Origin: an uncultured Acidobacteriia bacterium
GTDB lineage: Bacteria > Acidobacteriota > Terriglobia > Bryobacterales > Bryobacteraceae
Length of the DNA stretch: 34,985 bases
Direction: 5' to 3'
NCBI GenBank assembly: GCA_903882645.1
Contig: CAIRXZ010000215.1
Span: 1-34,985 of the forward strand
The translations under genes were made by a program, and so were the position numbers. This document shows positions 1 through 8,249 of this stretch, piece by piece (positions within the stretch are counted from its first letter, which is position 1; each line of letters starts with the position of its first letter). The notes under the pieces are model-generated. The model did no database searches, had not been told where the DNA came from, and saw only the letters and a program-made list of their open reading frames with translations.

Positions 1-111
1 CTGCCCCTCCGCCAAATCCTTGACGATTGGAATCAACTCTCCGCCGAATTGAACGAGGCGCCCCGCAAACGCTTGAGTGCGATGATGAATAGAGGTTCAT
101 TATTATCTTAG
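1..111 (+). CDS. C-terminal end of an unidentified protein (5' truncated)
   Basis: Frame 1 is open from the first base to a TAG at 109-111 and encodes the last 36 residues of a protein whose start lies outside the window. The tail is hydrophilic and amphipathic (reads ...QILDDWNQLSAELNEAP...), as expected for a helical C-terminus. It is too short to assign a family. A tandem hairpin repeat follows within 11 bases of the stop and may act as its 3' boundary. It could also be a chance open frame; I favour coding because residue composition is protein-like and GC sits at third positions. Confidence 0.4.
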   Translation: MPLRQILDDWNQLSAELNEAPRKRLSAMMNRGSLLS

Positions 112-116
112 CGCTT

Positions 117-160
117 ATGGGGCAGACCCCCTGGTCTGCGCGGGTCCCCCAGGACCCGCT
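117..160. repeat. Tandem hairpin pair of the GTGGGGC/GGTCTGC family
   Basis: Two perfect stem-loops lie back to back. The first has stem GCAGACC (122-128) and GGTCTGC (133-139) around loop CCCT. The second has stem GCGGGTCC (140-147) and GGACCCGC (152-159) around loop CCCA. The element sits between the end of the upstream plus-strand gene and the end of the minus-strand FecR gene, so it may also terminate transcription. Related elements occur at 6273, 9354, 9433, 9543, 16133, 26153 and 34724. Confidence 0.75.
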
Positions 161-223
161 CTTCGCTCGAAGAATCAGGCCCTTTGACAACCGCACGATG
201 CATCCCCTGAGCCAGGCGGCCGA

Positions 224-1006
224 TCAGTTGGGCGGTCCCGGAGCGCTGGGAGCGCTTGGGGTGGTGCCGGTGCCCTTTCCCTTGTCGCCGTTGCCGGTGG
301 TCGTGGGAACCGTAGTACCGCCGCCGGGCATCGGGCCTCCCGCCCGGACGCCAGGCTGAAGCACGACGCGGGCAGCTTCCTCCGCCGCCCGCAGAATCCC
401 GCGCATGATCAAGCTCTTGTCCCTGGCCAGCGGCAGCAAAGGCTGGTTGCGGATTACGCGGATGGAATCGCCGGCCCGCAGGCTCACGGAGTCGCCCGGG
501 GCTGTCCAGTTCTTCACCGCGACTACCCCTTCATCCACGCTGACGAAGGTGGTGCCGTCGGCGTCTTCCACCACCACGTCGAACACCGTGCCGCGTACCG
601 AAATCACGGCTGTGGGACTGGACACCTTGTTGTAGTTCGGCAGACCGTTGAGATGCTGGATGTAGACCTTGACGTGGCCGATCAGCACGTTGAGGAGGTC
701 CTGCATGCTGCCGACGTGTTCCCGGAACAGCATCTTCGAACTAGCGAAGACTTCGAACGTGCTGCCGTCGGAGACTTCGAACTTCGCATAACCGTCGGCG
801 CCGGTGACGATCATCTGTTGCGGCGTGACCGAGTCGCCCACCGACAACGCCCGCGGGCTGCTATCGATCCACGCGGAGACCTGTCCGTATTGCACGATCA
901 CCTTCGCGGCATGATCGGGAATCCCCGGCTGCGCCAGGCACACCACGGCGGCTGCCGCCGTCAGCAGCATCCGCATGGTCCGCGAAAGCGCACACAACCG
1001 GAGCAT
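224..1006 (-). CDS. FecR-domain secreted protein
   Basis: 260 residues. A hydrophobic stretch near residues 12-26 (LLTAAAAVVCLA) looks like a signal peptide, so the protein is probably exported. Residues about 36-190 match the FecR fold: a segment on response to added charge and properties (VGDSVTPQQMIVTG, SDGSTFEVFASSKM) and the hallmark SPTAVISVRGTVFDV, followed by VDEGVVAV. FecR domains occur in iron-signalling regulators, but in acidobacteria stand-alone secreted forms of unknown role are common. The last 40 residues are a low-complexity Gly/Pro/Thr tail. ATG at 1006 is used; ATG at 976 would give a more compact signal peptide and is a real alternative. It is divergent from the gene at 1186 with a 180-bp gap. 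Confidence 0.85.
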   Translation of the reverse strand: MLRLCALSRTMRMLLTAAAAVVCLAQPGIPDHAAKVIVQYGQVSAWIDSSPRALSVGDSVTPQQMIVTGADGYAKFEVSDGSTFEVFASSKMLFREHVGSMQDLLNVLIGHVKVYIQHLNGLPNYNKVSSPTAVISVRGTVFDVVVEDADGTTFVSVDEGVVAVKNWTAPGDSVSLRAGDSIRVIRNQPLLPLARDKSLIMRGILRAAEEAARVVLQPGVRAGGPMPGGGTTVPTTTGNGDKGKGTGTTPSAPSAPGPPN

Positions 1007-1185
1007 AGGCCGCCACGCTAAGCGCGGGAGTCCGAAAACAACCCGCGTACCAGAAGCCTAAAGTCTAGCACCAAACATGCTAGGCAGGTTGCGGTCCCAT
1101 ATTAAGTTTCTGTAACAAGTCCTGCCGATTCAGCGTCTTTGTACGCGATAAGGTAGCGGACGATAAGGTAAAATAGGACTCGGCA

Positions 1186-3069
1186 GTGTGTCAAAGGGCA
1201 ACAATCCGCATACCGCTGGGCGCGGCCGCGCTGGTCTTCGCGGCGGGATTCGCGCAGGCCCAGCCGCGGCCGGAATGGCGCAAGGTCGGCCCCTCCGCAG
1301 CCGACCTGGCGCTCGCCTCGCCGGCCACGGGCGCGGTGGCGCAAGTCTGGTTTTCCCCTCAGGGATCAACGCTTTACGCGCGAATGCGGTCCGGCGCGAT
1401 CTTCCAGACGGCGGACTACCAAACCTGGTTTCCAGCGCCCGGCGTGGAAGCGCCGCCGGCGCCCGCACCGGCGGCCGCCGCGCGTCTTCCCGAGCCGGAC
1501 GCCGGCGTGGTCGCGGGCGCGGCTGGCGGGACCACTCTCTTTGCCTTGAACCGCGACCTTTATCGCTCTGACGATGGCGGGCGTTCGTGGGCCAACCTGA
1601 CCGCCTTCAAGTCTCAGCCGGTGATCGGCGCGGGCCAGCGGAGCGTGGCAGTCTCGCCCGCCGACGCGCAACGGCTCGTTGTCGCCAACGATTTCGGCGT
1701 CTGGCTCTCCCCGGACGGCGGGGTCGCATGGACTGGCCTGAATGACGCCCTGCCCAACCTGCCCGTGCGGCGTATTCTTTCCACGCCATCCGGCGCTGCC
1801 GGCGCGCGCATTCAAGTGGAGAATTGGCCCGGCGCGCTGGAACTGCCGCCGGGAGGCGCGTTTTGGATTCCCGCGCCGGCCGCCGCGCTCGAAAACGAAG
1901 ACGCCCGGAAGCAGCGGTTCTCGGCGGCTCTAGGGACTCCGATCACGGCGGTTGCCTCCGCCGGAGACACGGTGTACGCCGGGTCGGGCGATGGGCGCAT
2001 CTGGTTCTCCGTCGATGGCGGCGTAACCTTCGAGCCTAGCCTGCCTCTCGGCGCAGCCGGACCCGTGGAGCGGATTTACGCCGATCCCGCTCATCCGCGA
2101 GCCGCGCTGGCGGCGCTCGGCGGCAGCGGACCGCACGTGCTCCGCACCTTCAACGGCGGCAATTTCTGGGACGCCATGGACTCCAACCTTCCGGACGTTC
2201 CGGCGCACTCGGTGACCGCCGACGACTCGACCGGCGCCGTCTACGTCGCCAACTCCAAAGGTGTCTTCTGGACCACCGTGGACCTCCTGGCCGCCAGTCC
2301 CGATCCGCGCTGGACGGACCTTTCCGCTGGACTGCCGCCCCAAGCCGCCTTCGACGTTCTGCTCGATCCGGCTGCCGTTCAACTGTACGTCGCGATCGAA
2401 GGCTACGGAGTGTACGCAACCCAGGCGCCGCACCGCCGGCGCAGCCTGCGCATCGTCAGCGCCGCCGATTTCAGCGCGCGCCCGGCCGCTCCAGGCTCGC
2501 TGCTCAGCGTGGTTGGAGCGCGCGTGAACGCCGCTCGCGGAGGCAATCTGGACTATCCGGTGCTCGGAACACCCACCGATGGCGAGTCTCAGATTCAAGT
2601 CCCCTATGGCGCCACCGGACCGGCCGTTTCGCTGTTGCTCGACACCAGCGCCGGCCAGGTGACCGTCGGCCTCCAGGTGCAGCCGGTCTCCCCGGCGATC
2701 TTCGTGGGACTCGATGGCGCCCCCTGGCTCTACGACGCCGACAGCGGGTTGCCGCTCAATGGCCGCAACCCGGCTCGCTCGGGCGGGCGCATGCAGATCT
2801 TCGCCACCGGTCTGGGCAGAGTCCAGCCTAATTGGCCGGCCGGCCTGGTCACGCCTCTCGAAGGTTCCTACGCTGTGACCGCGCCCGTGAGGGCGTTCCT
2901 CGACGGCGCTACCCTGCGCGTGACGCGCGCGGCTCTCGCCCCTGGCTGCGTCGGCTTCTACCTCATCGAAGTCGAGCTGCCCGTGATCGCCAATTTCGGC
3001 AGCTCCGAGCTCTATATCGCCGCCGACGGCCAGGAGAGCAATCGCGTGCAGCTCATCCTCGAACCGTAG
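1186..3069 (+). CDS. Secreted BNR-like repeat protein with TIGR03437 C-terminal domain
   Basis: 627 residues from a GTG start preceded by AGGA at 1175-1178 with 7-base spacing. Residues 9-25 form a signal peptide ending AQAQ. Residues about 30-420 carry beta-propeller-like repeats of the BNR/VPS10 type (YRSDDGGRSWANL, WLSPDGGVAWTGL, WFSVDGGVTFEPS, TFNGGNFWDAM). Residues about 425-627 resemble the TIGR03437 domain: IVSAADFSARPAAPGS, then the ATGLG and PGCVGFY motifs. That domain is known chiefly from Solibacter-type acidobacteria and its function is unknown. No catalytic residues are apparent, so a binding or cell-surface role is more likely than a sialidase. It converges on the SAM hydrolase gene with a 14-bp gap. 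Confidence 0.85.
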   Translation: MCQRATIRIPLGAAALVFAAGFAQAQPRPEWRKVGPSAADLALASPATGAVAQVWFSPQGSTLYARMRSGAIFQTADYQTWFPAPGVEAPPAPAPAAAARLPEPDAGVVAGAAGGTTLFALNRDLYRSDDGGRSWANLTAFKSQPVIGAGQRSVAVSPADAQRLVVANDFGVWLSPDGGVAWTGLNDALPNLPVRRILSTPSGAAGARIQVENWPGALELPPGGAFWIPAPAAALENEDARKQRFSAALGTPITAVASAGDTVYAGSGDGRIWFSVDGGVTFEPSLPLGAAGPVERIYADPAHPRAALAALGGSGPHVLRTFNGGNFWDAMDSNLPDVPAHSVTADDSTGAVYVANSKGVFWTTVDLLAASPDPRWTDLSAGLPPQAAFDVLLDPAAVQLYVAIEGYGVYATQAPHRRRSLRIVSAADFSARPAAPGSLLSVVGARVNAARGGNLDYPVLGTPTDGESQIQVPYGATGPAVSLLLDTSAGQVTVGLQVQPVSPAIFVGLDGAPWLYDADSGLPLNGRNPARSGGRMQIFATGLGRVQPNWPAGLVTPLEGSYAVTAPVRAFLDGATLRVTRAALAPGCVGFYLIEVELPVIANFGSSELYIAADGQESNRVQLILEP

Positions 3070-3083
3070 CGATGGCGCGCGCT

Positions 3084-3908
3084 TCAGCGCGCCGCCGTGG
3101 GTTTCAGCCCGCGGTCTGGCGGCCACACGGTCAGTTCCACCGCCGCTCCCGTCTCGCAACCGATCGTCTTGGCCGCCGATCCCTGGCCCACCGAGACCTC
3201 GATATACCCGGAGCTTCCCTCGATCGCAAACAGCTCGCCCGGCCCGCACTCCGCATAGCTGCGCGCCATCACGCCGGCCGCCCACGGACCCAGCGCCAGG
3301 GAGAAATCCCCCCGTTCCAGGTCTGGAAACTCGCTGGCAAGAAAGTTCGTGACCACGTTGCCGAAGCGGTCGATCCACAGAATGCGTCCCATCCAGGAAC
3401 GCTTGCCGGTGCGCTGCGGCTTTTCGAAGACCGGCCGCAGATAATCCTTGACGATCTTCCCCATCCGCGAGGCTGGCTCGCCGGCGGCCAGACTGGCCGC
3501 CACCGGCGCAAAGATGTCGCGCCCGTGGAACGTCCGGCTCACCGGCTTACGAAAATACTTCTCATTCGAAATCAGCCGGATTTTGTGGACCTCGCGGGCG
3601 TAGACCATGGCCAGCACGCCGTTGTCCGGGGCCACAAAGTACTGTCCCGCGGCTTCCATCAGAATCGGCCGCCGGAACGTTCCCACGCCTGGGTCCACCA
3701 CCACCACGTGCACCGTTTTCCGGGGAAAATAGCGGTACGCCTGCGCGATCAGGTAGGCGCCCTCGCCGATCTCGAACGGCCTCGCGCCGTGACTGATGTC
3801 CACGATCCGCGCCTCGGGGCAGATGCCCAGAATCACGCCTTTCATGGTTCCCACGTAGTGGTCCGACAGCCCGAAATCCGTGGTCAAAGTCAGTATCGGT
3901 TTTCGCAT
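3084..3908 (-). CDS. SAM hydroxide adenosyltransferase (DUF62 family)
   Basis: 274 residues, full length for the SAM hydroxide adenosyltransferase/chlorinase family. These enzymes use water to split S-adenosylmethionine into adenosine and methionine. Visible family motifs are LTTDFGLSDHYVG at residues 8-20 with the conserved Asp11, VVVDPGVGT near residue 70, APDNGVL near 93 and FHGRDIFAPVA near 127, followed by the smaller C-terminal beta domain with FGNVVTN. The 21-23 residue chlorinase-specific loop cannot be judged by eye, but housekeeping bacterial members are hydrolases. It is convergent with the gene ending at 3069. The ATG at 3908 is the only sensible start. Confidence 0.9.
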   Translation of the reverse strand: MRKPILTLTTDFGLSDHYVGTMKGVILGICPEARIVDISHGARPFEIGEGAYLIAQAYRYFPRKTVHVVVVDPGVGTFRRPILMEAAGQYFVAPDNGVLAMVYAREVHKIRLISNEKYFRKPVSRTFHGRDIFAPVAASLAAGEPASRMGKIVKDYLRPVFEKPQRTGKRSWMGRILWIDRFGNVVTNFLASEFPDLERGDFSLALGPWAAGVMARSYAECGPGELFAIEGSSGYIEVSVGQGSAAKTIGCETGAAVELTVWPPDRGLKPTAAR

Positions 3909-3961
3909 TGGTAGAATTAAGTATAAGTATAGGCAAGGATGCTAGAGCTCGGCGGATGCCG

Positions 3962-4019
3962 ACGGCCGAAGGCCGGAGGCCAAAGCTGAAGGCTGATAGC
4001 TGATGGCTGAAGGCTGTTT
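3962..4019. repeat. Hairpin plus 7-bp-period GCTGA array abutting the cysteine desulfurase start
   Basis: A short hairpin (GGCCGAAGGCC, centred near 3969) is followed from 3982 by five units of period 7 that share GCTGA (units AAAGCTGA, AGGCTGA, TAGCTGA, TGGCTGA, AGGCTG). The array ends about 7 bases before the GTG start of the next gene, leaving no Shine-Dalgarno sequence there. The same unit recurs at 26126, 27141, 29786, 32816 and 34446. Confidence 0.75.
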
Positions 4020-4022
4020 TCC

Positions 4023-5174
4023 GTGTCCCTCTACTTCGACCACAATGCCACCACGCCCGTCGCTCCGGAAGCGCTGGAGACCATGGCGTCGTGTCTCGGT
4101 GAAGCGTATGGCAACGCTTCCAGCATCCACCGCTTCGGGCAGGCCGCCAAGCAGCGCATGGAAGCGGCTCGCCGCCGGCTCGCATCCCTAATCGGCTGCC
4201 AGCCCTCCAATCTGGTCTTCACCTCCGGCGGCACGGAGGCCGGTAATATGGCTGTGCTCGGCGCCGTCCGCGCCGCGCCGGGACCGGCCAGGCACGTGAT
4301 AACCAGCGTCATCGAGCACCCCGCCGTGCTGGGTCCGTGCCGGCAACTGGAGCGCGAAGGCGTCGCGGTGACGCGCCTGCCCGTGGGTCCGGACGGCATC
4401 CTCGACCCCGGGAACGTGCGGCGCGCATTGCGCCCTGAAACCGTCCTGATCTCGATCATGCACGCCAACAACGAGCTCGGGACCATCCAGCCTATCGCCG
4501 ATATCGCCCGCATCGCGCGCGCGGCCGGCGTCACGCTGCACGTGGACGGAGTGCAGGCGTTGGGCAAGATTCCCGTGGATGTGGAAGCGCTCGGCGTGGA
4601 CCTCTATAGCGTGAGCGCCCACAAACTCTATGCGCCCAAGGGAGTCGGCGCGCTCTACGTGCGCAAGGGAACCGCGATCGCGCCCATCGCCTACGGCGGC
4701 CATCACGAGCGCGGCCGGCGTCCCGGCACGGAAAACGTGCCCGGCATCGCCGCCTTCGGAGCCGCCGCCGCGCTTGCCGCGCGCATCCTCGATTCCGAGT
4801 CCGAACGGGTCGCCGCGTTGCGCGACGCGTTGGAGGACGCCATTCTGAAATGCGTTCCCGATTCCGGCGTCAACGGCTCCCGCGCGCATCGCACGCCCAA
4901 CACCAGCAACATGTACTTCGACGGCGTCGATGGCGAAGCCATGACCATCGCGCTCGACCTGCGCGGGTTCGCGGTCTCCACCGGCGCCGCCTGTTCCAGC
5001 GGCGCCATCGCGCCTTCCCACGTGCTCACCGGCATTGGGTTGCCGGCCGCCCGCGCGCGTTCCAGCATGCGTTTCTCGCTGGGGCGTTCCAACACCGCCG
5101 AACAAGTGGACGCGCTGGTCGAGGCGGTCGTGGCCGCCGTGGCCCACCTGCGCCGGATCTCCGTCCATGCCTGA
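4023..5174 (+). CDS. iscS: Cysteine desulfurase (NifS/IscS family)
   Basis: 383 residues. Class V PLP-dependent enzyme that takes sulfur from cysteine, leaving alanine and an enzyme persulfide. Visible: N-terminal YFDHNATTPV, SGGTEAGN near residue 68, His99 in IEHP, HVDGVQALGK near 173, the PLP lysine K201 in SAHKLY, RPGTENV near 233, and the sulfur-carrying Cys324 in TGAACSSG. The stop overlaps the start of mnmA by 8 bases, so sulfur transfer to tRNA thiolation is the likely main role. The start is a GTG at 4023; an in-frame TGA lies 13 bases upstream, so no longer start exists except CTG. No Shine-Dalgarno is visible because a repeat array occupies the leader. Confidence 0.93.
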   Translation: MSLYFDHNATTPVAPEALETMASCLGEAYGNASSIHRFGQAAKQRMEAARRRLASLIGCQPSNLVFTSGGTEAGNMAVLGAVRAAPGPARHVITSVIEHPAVLGPCRQLEREGVAVTRLPVGPDGILDPGNVRRALRPETVLISIMHANNELGTIQPIADIARIARAAGVTLHVDGVQALGKIPVDVEALGVDLYSVSAHKLYAPKGVGALYVRKGTAIAPIAYGGHHERGRRPGTENVPGIAAFGAAAALAARILDSESERVAALRDALEDAILKCVPDSGVNGSRAHRTPNTSNMYFDGVDGEAMTIALDLRGFAVSTGAACSSGAIAPSHVLTGIGLPAARARSSMRFSLGRSNTAEQVDALVEAVVAAVAHLRRISVHA

Positions 5175-6273
5175 TCTCCCCATCGCCGTGGCCATGAGCG
5201 GCGGGGTCGATAGCTCCACCGTGGCCGCGCTGCTCGTGCGCCAGGGCCGCTCCGTCATCGGCCTCACCATGCAGCTTTGGAACCGGCGCCGCCTGCCGGG
5301 CTTTGCCACGGAGGGCCCCACGGGCCGCTGCTGCTCGCTCGACGACGTCTATGACGCCCGCCGCGTCGCCGAACAGATCGGCATCCCCTATTACGTGGTC
5401 AACTTCGAGCGCGAGTTCGAGGACCGCGTGGTCAAGCCGTTCGTTGCCGATTACCTGGCCGGCCGCACGCCCATTCCGTGTACGCTCTGCAACAACTTCA
5501 TCAAGTTCGATCGGTTCCTGGAAATGGCCGATGCCGCCGGCGCCCGCCAGATCGCCACCGGCCATTACGCGCGCATCCGCTTCGACGAGCCGTCGGGCCG
5601 CTGGCAACTGCTGCGCGGCGTCGACGTGTCCAAGGACCAGACCTACTTCCTCTTCGGCCTGACCCAGCCGCAACTGGCCCGCGCGCTCTTCCCTCTCGGC
5701 GGCCTTGCCAAACCCGAGGTCCGCGAACTGGCCCGCTCCATGGGTCTGGCGGTGGCCGAGAAGGACGACAGCCAGGAGATCTGCTTCGTGCCCAACGGCG
5801 GCTACGCCGCGTTCCTGGACGCTTACCTCAAGGAGAGCGGCGTTCCCGCGGCGCCCACGCGCGGCGAGATCGTCGCCACCGATGGCCGTACGCTGGGCAG
5901 CCACGAGGGCGTCCACCGCTTCACCGTCGGCCAGCGCCGCGGTCTCGGAGTGGCCACCGGCGAGCCGCTCTACGTGATCGCGACGGACCCGCTCACGCGG
6001 CGCGTGACGGTGGGCGGAGCCGCCGAGCTCCTGCGCGCGCGCTTCCACGCCCGCGACGTGAACTGGATCTCCATCGCCGCTTTGGACGCCCCCATGCGCG
6101 CGCAAGTGAAGATCCGCAACAAGCACGCCGCCGCGCCCGCCGCGTTACTCCCGGCCGCCGAAGCCAACCGCGTCGAAGTGGTCTTTGACGCCCCGCAACG
6201 CGCCGTGACCCCCGGCCAGGCCGCCGTCTTCTACGACGGCCCCGTCGTCCTGGGCGGCGGATGGATCGAATAG
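5167..6273 (+). CDS. mnmA: tRNA-specific 2-thiouridylase
   Basis: 368 residues. MnmA thiolates U34 of tRNAs for Lys, Glu and Gln using ATP and relayed persulfide sulfur. The PP-loop SGGVDSS is at residues 11-17, catalytic Cys108 in PCTLCNN, second Cys206 in SQEICFVP, GHYAR near 132 and KDQTYFLF near 156. ATG at 5167 is chosen because PP-loop enzymes begin just ahead of that motif; the open frame extends upstream to 5035 inside the desulfurase gene but that part is not homologous. The 8-base overlap with the upstream gene suggests translational coupling. Its TAG stop shares its G with a hairpin repeat that begins at 6273. Confidence 0.95.
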   Translation: MPDLPIAVAMSGGVDSSTVAALLVRQGRSVIGLTMQLWNRRRLPGFATEGPTGRCCSLDDVYDARRVAEQIGIPYYVVNFEREFEDRVVKPFVADYLAGRTPIPCTLCNNFIKFDRFLEMADAAGARQIATGHYARIRFDEPSGRWQLLRGVDVSKDQTYFLFGLTQPQLARALFPLGGLAKPEVRELARSMGLAVAEKDDSQEICFVPNGGYAAFLDAYLKESGVPAAPTRGEIVATDGRTLGSHEGVHRFTVGQRRGLGVATGEPLYVIATDPLTRRVTVGGAAELLRARFHARDVNWISIAALDAPMRAQVKIRNKHAAAPAALLPAAEANRVEVVFDAPQRAVTPGQAAVFYDGPVVLGGGWIE

Positions 6274-6349
6274 TGGGGCGGACCTCCTGGTCTGCCTTCC
6301 GGCTTCCGATTCCCAAATCCCGAAGGGATTTCAAGGGCGAAGCCCTTGC
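6273..6349. repeat. Three hairpins between mnmA and dnaJ
   Basis: First, a member of the GTGGGGC hairpin family at 6273-6299 (arms GGCGGACC and GGTCTGCC around TCCT, one G-T pair). Then AAATCCC (6315-6321) with GGGATTT (6325-6331) around GAA, and AAGGGC (6333-6338) with GCCCTT (6342-6347) around GAA. The last two have near copies at 7530-7562, so dnaJ is bracketed by direct copies. mnmA and dnaJ converge here, so the structures may also stop transcription. The GCGAAGC core is known as an unusually stable DNA mini-hairpin. Confidence 0.75.
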
Positions 6350-6362
6350 CCGGCCTCTCCCC

Positions 6363-7490
6363 CTACATAAAGTAGTCTTTCACCTTCTCGAACAGCCCCT
6401 TCTCCGCGGGCGTGTTGTCCGCCGGCAGAGTCTCGCCCAGTTGCTCCAGCAAACTGCGCTGCTCGCGGCTCAACCGCTCGGGAGTCCTGACCTCCAGGTG
6501 TACCACCAGGTCGCCGCGCCGCCCGCCGTTCAAATCCGGCACGCCCTTGTGGCGCAGACGGAACTGCGCGCCGCTCTGCGCGCCCTCGGGGATCTTGAGT
6601 TTCTGCGGCTGCTCGAGGGTAGGCACTTCGATTTCCGCGCCCAGCGCCGCCTGCGCGATGTTCACCGGTATCGTGCAGTGCAGCTCGGTTTCCCGGCGCT
6701 CCAGGAAGGCGTGCGGCCTCACCTTCAGCACCACGAACAGGTCGCCCGGCGGACCCCCGTTGGCGCCGGGTTGGCCCTCGTTCGACAGGCGCAGGCGCGT
6801 CCCGTCGTTCACCCCGGCCGGGATGTTGATTCTCAGCTTCCGCTGCGCCTGGCGGCGTCCCTGGCCCCGGCACTGCGCGCACGGGTCTCTCAGAACTTTG
6901 CCCGCCCCGTTGCAGCCATGGCACGTCCTGCGGATCGAAAGGAATCCCTGTTGGAACAGGACCTCGCCCCGTCCCCGGCACGTTGGGCAAGCCGTCGGCC
7001 TGCTCCCCGGCTCGCAACACGATCCGTTGCAGCGCTCGCAAGTCTCCAGGCGCGGGACCAGAATCTCGGCGTTCAGCCCGAATACGGCTTCCTCGAACGC
7101 CACCTCCAGGTCGTAGCGCACGTCCTCGCCCCGCTGCGCCCGGCTGCGCCGCCGGCTCCCGCCCCCGAACAGGTCGCCAACCCCGAAGAAGTCTCCCAGT
7201 ATGTCGCTGAAATCGGCGAAAATGTCCGGATTGAATCCGTTCGGCGCGGCCGCTCCCTGCAAACCGGCGTGCCCGTATCGGTCGTAAGCCGCCCGCTTCT
7301 GCGGGTCGCTCAAGACGCTGTAGGCTTCCGAGGCTTCCTTGAACCTCTCCTCCGCCATCGGGTCCTCGGGGTTGCGGTCGGGGTGATGCTGCAGCGCGAG
7401 CCGCCGGTACGCGCCCTTCACCTCCTGCTCGCCGGCTTCCCTTCCCAGCCCCAGGATCTCGTAGTAATCTCTTTTCGACACGGGATTCAT
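6363..7490 (-). CDS. dnaJ: Chaperone DnaJ (Hsp40)
   Basis: 375 residues from ATG at 7490. J domain at the N-terminus (RDYYEILGLGREA) with HPD in LQHHPDRN, then a Gly/Phe-rich linker (DFSDILGDFFGVGDLFGGG). Four zinc-binding repeats follow: CERCNGSC, CPTCRGRG, CHGCNGAG and CAQCRGQG. The first ends in Cys instead of the consensus Gly. C-terminal substrate-binding domains run to the end. DnaJ stimulates DnaK ATPase and delivers clients. It is the third gene of hrcA-grpE-dnaJ; dnaK is not in the window. The open frame extends 7 codons upstream (7511), but the DnaJ start is normally within 10 residues of RDYYE. Confidence 0.95.
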   Translation of the reverse strand: MNPVSKRDYYEILGLGREAGEQEVKGAYRRLALQHHPDRNPEDPMAEERFKEASEAYSVLSDPQKRAAYDRYGHAGLQGAAAPNGFNPDIFADFSDILGDFFGVGDLFGGGSRRRSRAQRGEDVRYDLEVAFEEAVFGLNAEILVPRLETCERCNGSCCEPGSRPTACPTCRGRGEVLFQQGFLSIRRTCHGCNGAGKVLRDPCAQCRGQGRRQAQRKLRINIPAGVNDGTRLRLSNEGQPGANGGPPGDLFVVLKVRPHAFLERRETELHCTIPVNIAQAALGAEIEVPTLEQPQKLKIPEGAQSGAQFRLRHKGVPDLNGGRRGDLVVHLEVRTPERLSREQRSLLEQLGETLPADNTPAEKGLFEKVKDYFM

Positions 7491-7529
7491 CGGATTCGTT
7501 CGACTTCTCACTTCTCGCTTCTGACTCCC

Positions 7530-7562
7530 AAATCCCGCGGGGATTTCGAGGGCGAAGCCCTT
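7530..7562. repeat. Second copy of the paired GGGATTT/GCGAAGCC hairpins
   Basis: AAATCCC (7530-7536) pairs with GGGATTT (7540-7546) around GCG, then AGGGC (7549-7553) pairs with GCCCT (7557-7561) around GAA. It closely matches 6315-6347 in the same orientation and lies between grpE and dnaJ inside the operon, so it would be transcribed and could modulate dnaJ expression or mRNA stability. Confidence 0.7.
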
Positions 7563-7570
7563 GCCGGGCG

Positions 7571-8110
7571 TTACGGCTTGACCGCCACCTTGACCATGGC
7601 CGGCCGCAGGAGCTTGCCCTTGAAATTATATCCCCTCTGGAATTCGCCCAGAATGCTCTGGTCTTCCGCTTCGTCCGTCTCCACCCGCTGCACCGCCTGG
7701 TGCAGGTTGGGATCGAACTGGCGGCCGGCCGTCTCGATCGGCTCCAACCCCATCTTCTTGAGGCTTTCCGAGAGGCGCTGCCAGATCAGCTCCACGCCCT
7801 TGGCATAATCCCGGTCCGTCGTTTCCGTTTTCAGCGCGCGCTCGAAATCGTCCAGCACCGGGAGCATGTCCTGCAGCAATTCCATGGCGGCGAATTGCAG
7901 AAACTCGTACCGTTCGCGTTCCGTCCGGCGCCGGAGATTGTCGAACTCCGCGCGCAAGCGGAGCAGCCGGTCTTGAAGATCCGCCTTGTCAGCGAGCAGC
8001 CCCTCCCGCTCGGCGCCCAGGGCCGCAAGCTGCCCTTCCAGCGTCTCGGCGGGCAAGCTCGCGCCTTCCTGCGTCTCGGCAATATTCTGTTGGGAATTCT
8101 GCGTATCCAC
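7571..8110 (-). CDS. grpE: Nucleotide exchange factor GrpE
   Basis: About 179 residues from a GTG at 8110, or 198 from a TTG at 8166-8167. A charged coiled-coil N-terminus (LAALGAEREGLLADKADLQDR, shortened here) leads into the GrpE signature: ERYEFLQFAAMELLQDMLPV, LDDFERAL, and a C-terminal beta domain ending in PAMVKVAVKP. GrpE releases ADP from DnaK. I prefer the downstream start because the TTG lies inside a 25-bp dispersed repeat (8149-8173) that would otherwise encode the N-terminus. It sits between hrcA and dnaJ on the same strand. Confidence 0.9.
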   Translation of the reverse strand: MDTQNSQQNIAETQEGASLPAETLEGQLAALGAEREGLLADKADLQDRLLRLRAEFDNLRRRTERERYEFLQFAAMELLQDMLPVLDDFERALKTETTDRDYAKGVELIWQRLSESLKKMGLEPIETAGRQFDPNLHQAVQRVETDEAEDQSILGEFQRGYNFKGKLLRPAMVKVAVKP

Positions 8111-8148
8111 TACTTCCAGATTAACAAAGTGCCGCCGCCCGTATCCGC

Positions 8149-8217
8149 CGACGAGCCGCGAACGCAAGAGAGCCCTTCCCCGCCCGTCTCCGCGACGAGC
8201 CGCGAACGTAAGAGAGC
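8149..8217. repeat. Two 25-bp direct repeats, period 44
   Basis: Positions 8149-8173 and 8193-8217 share the sequence beginning CGACGAGCCGCGAACG, differing at one base. They lie in the hrcA-grpE junction and set the upstream limit of plausible grpE starts. A related string in reverse orientation is visible near 27184-27200. Confidence 0.7.
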
Positions 8218-8249
8218 GGTTGCCTGCCTTCTGACTCCTGCCTTCTCCC

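Noticed and set aside
1930-3378. 482-residue minus-strand open frame opposite the TIGR03437 gene
   Set aside because: It is the antisense of a GC-rich coding region; its Arg/Gly/Ala-rich sequence has no domain, and the plus frame has clear domains and a ribosome site.
6261-7808. 515-residue plus-strand open frame over dnaJ and grpE
   Set aside because: It covers two clear genes in antisense and has no recognisable motifs.
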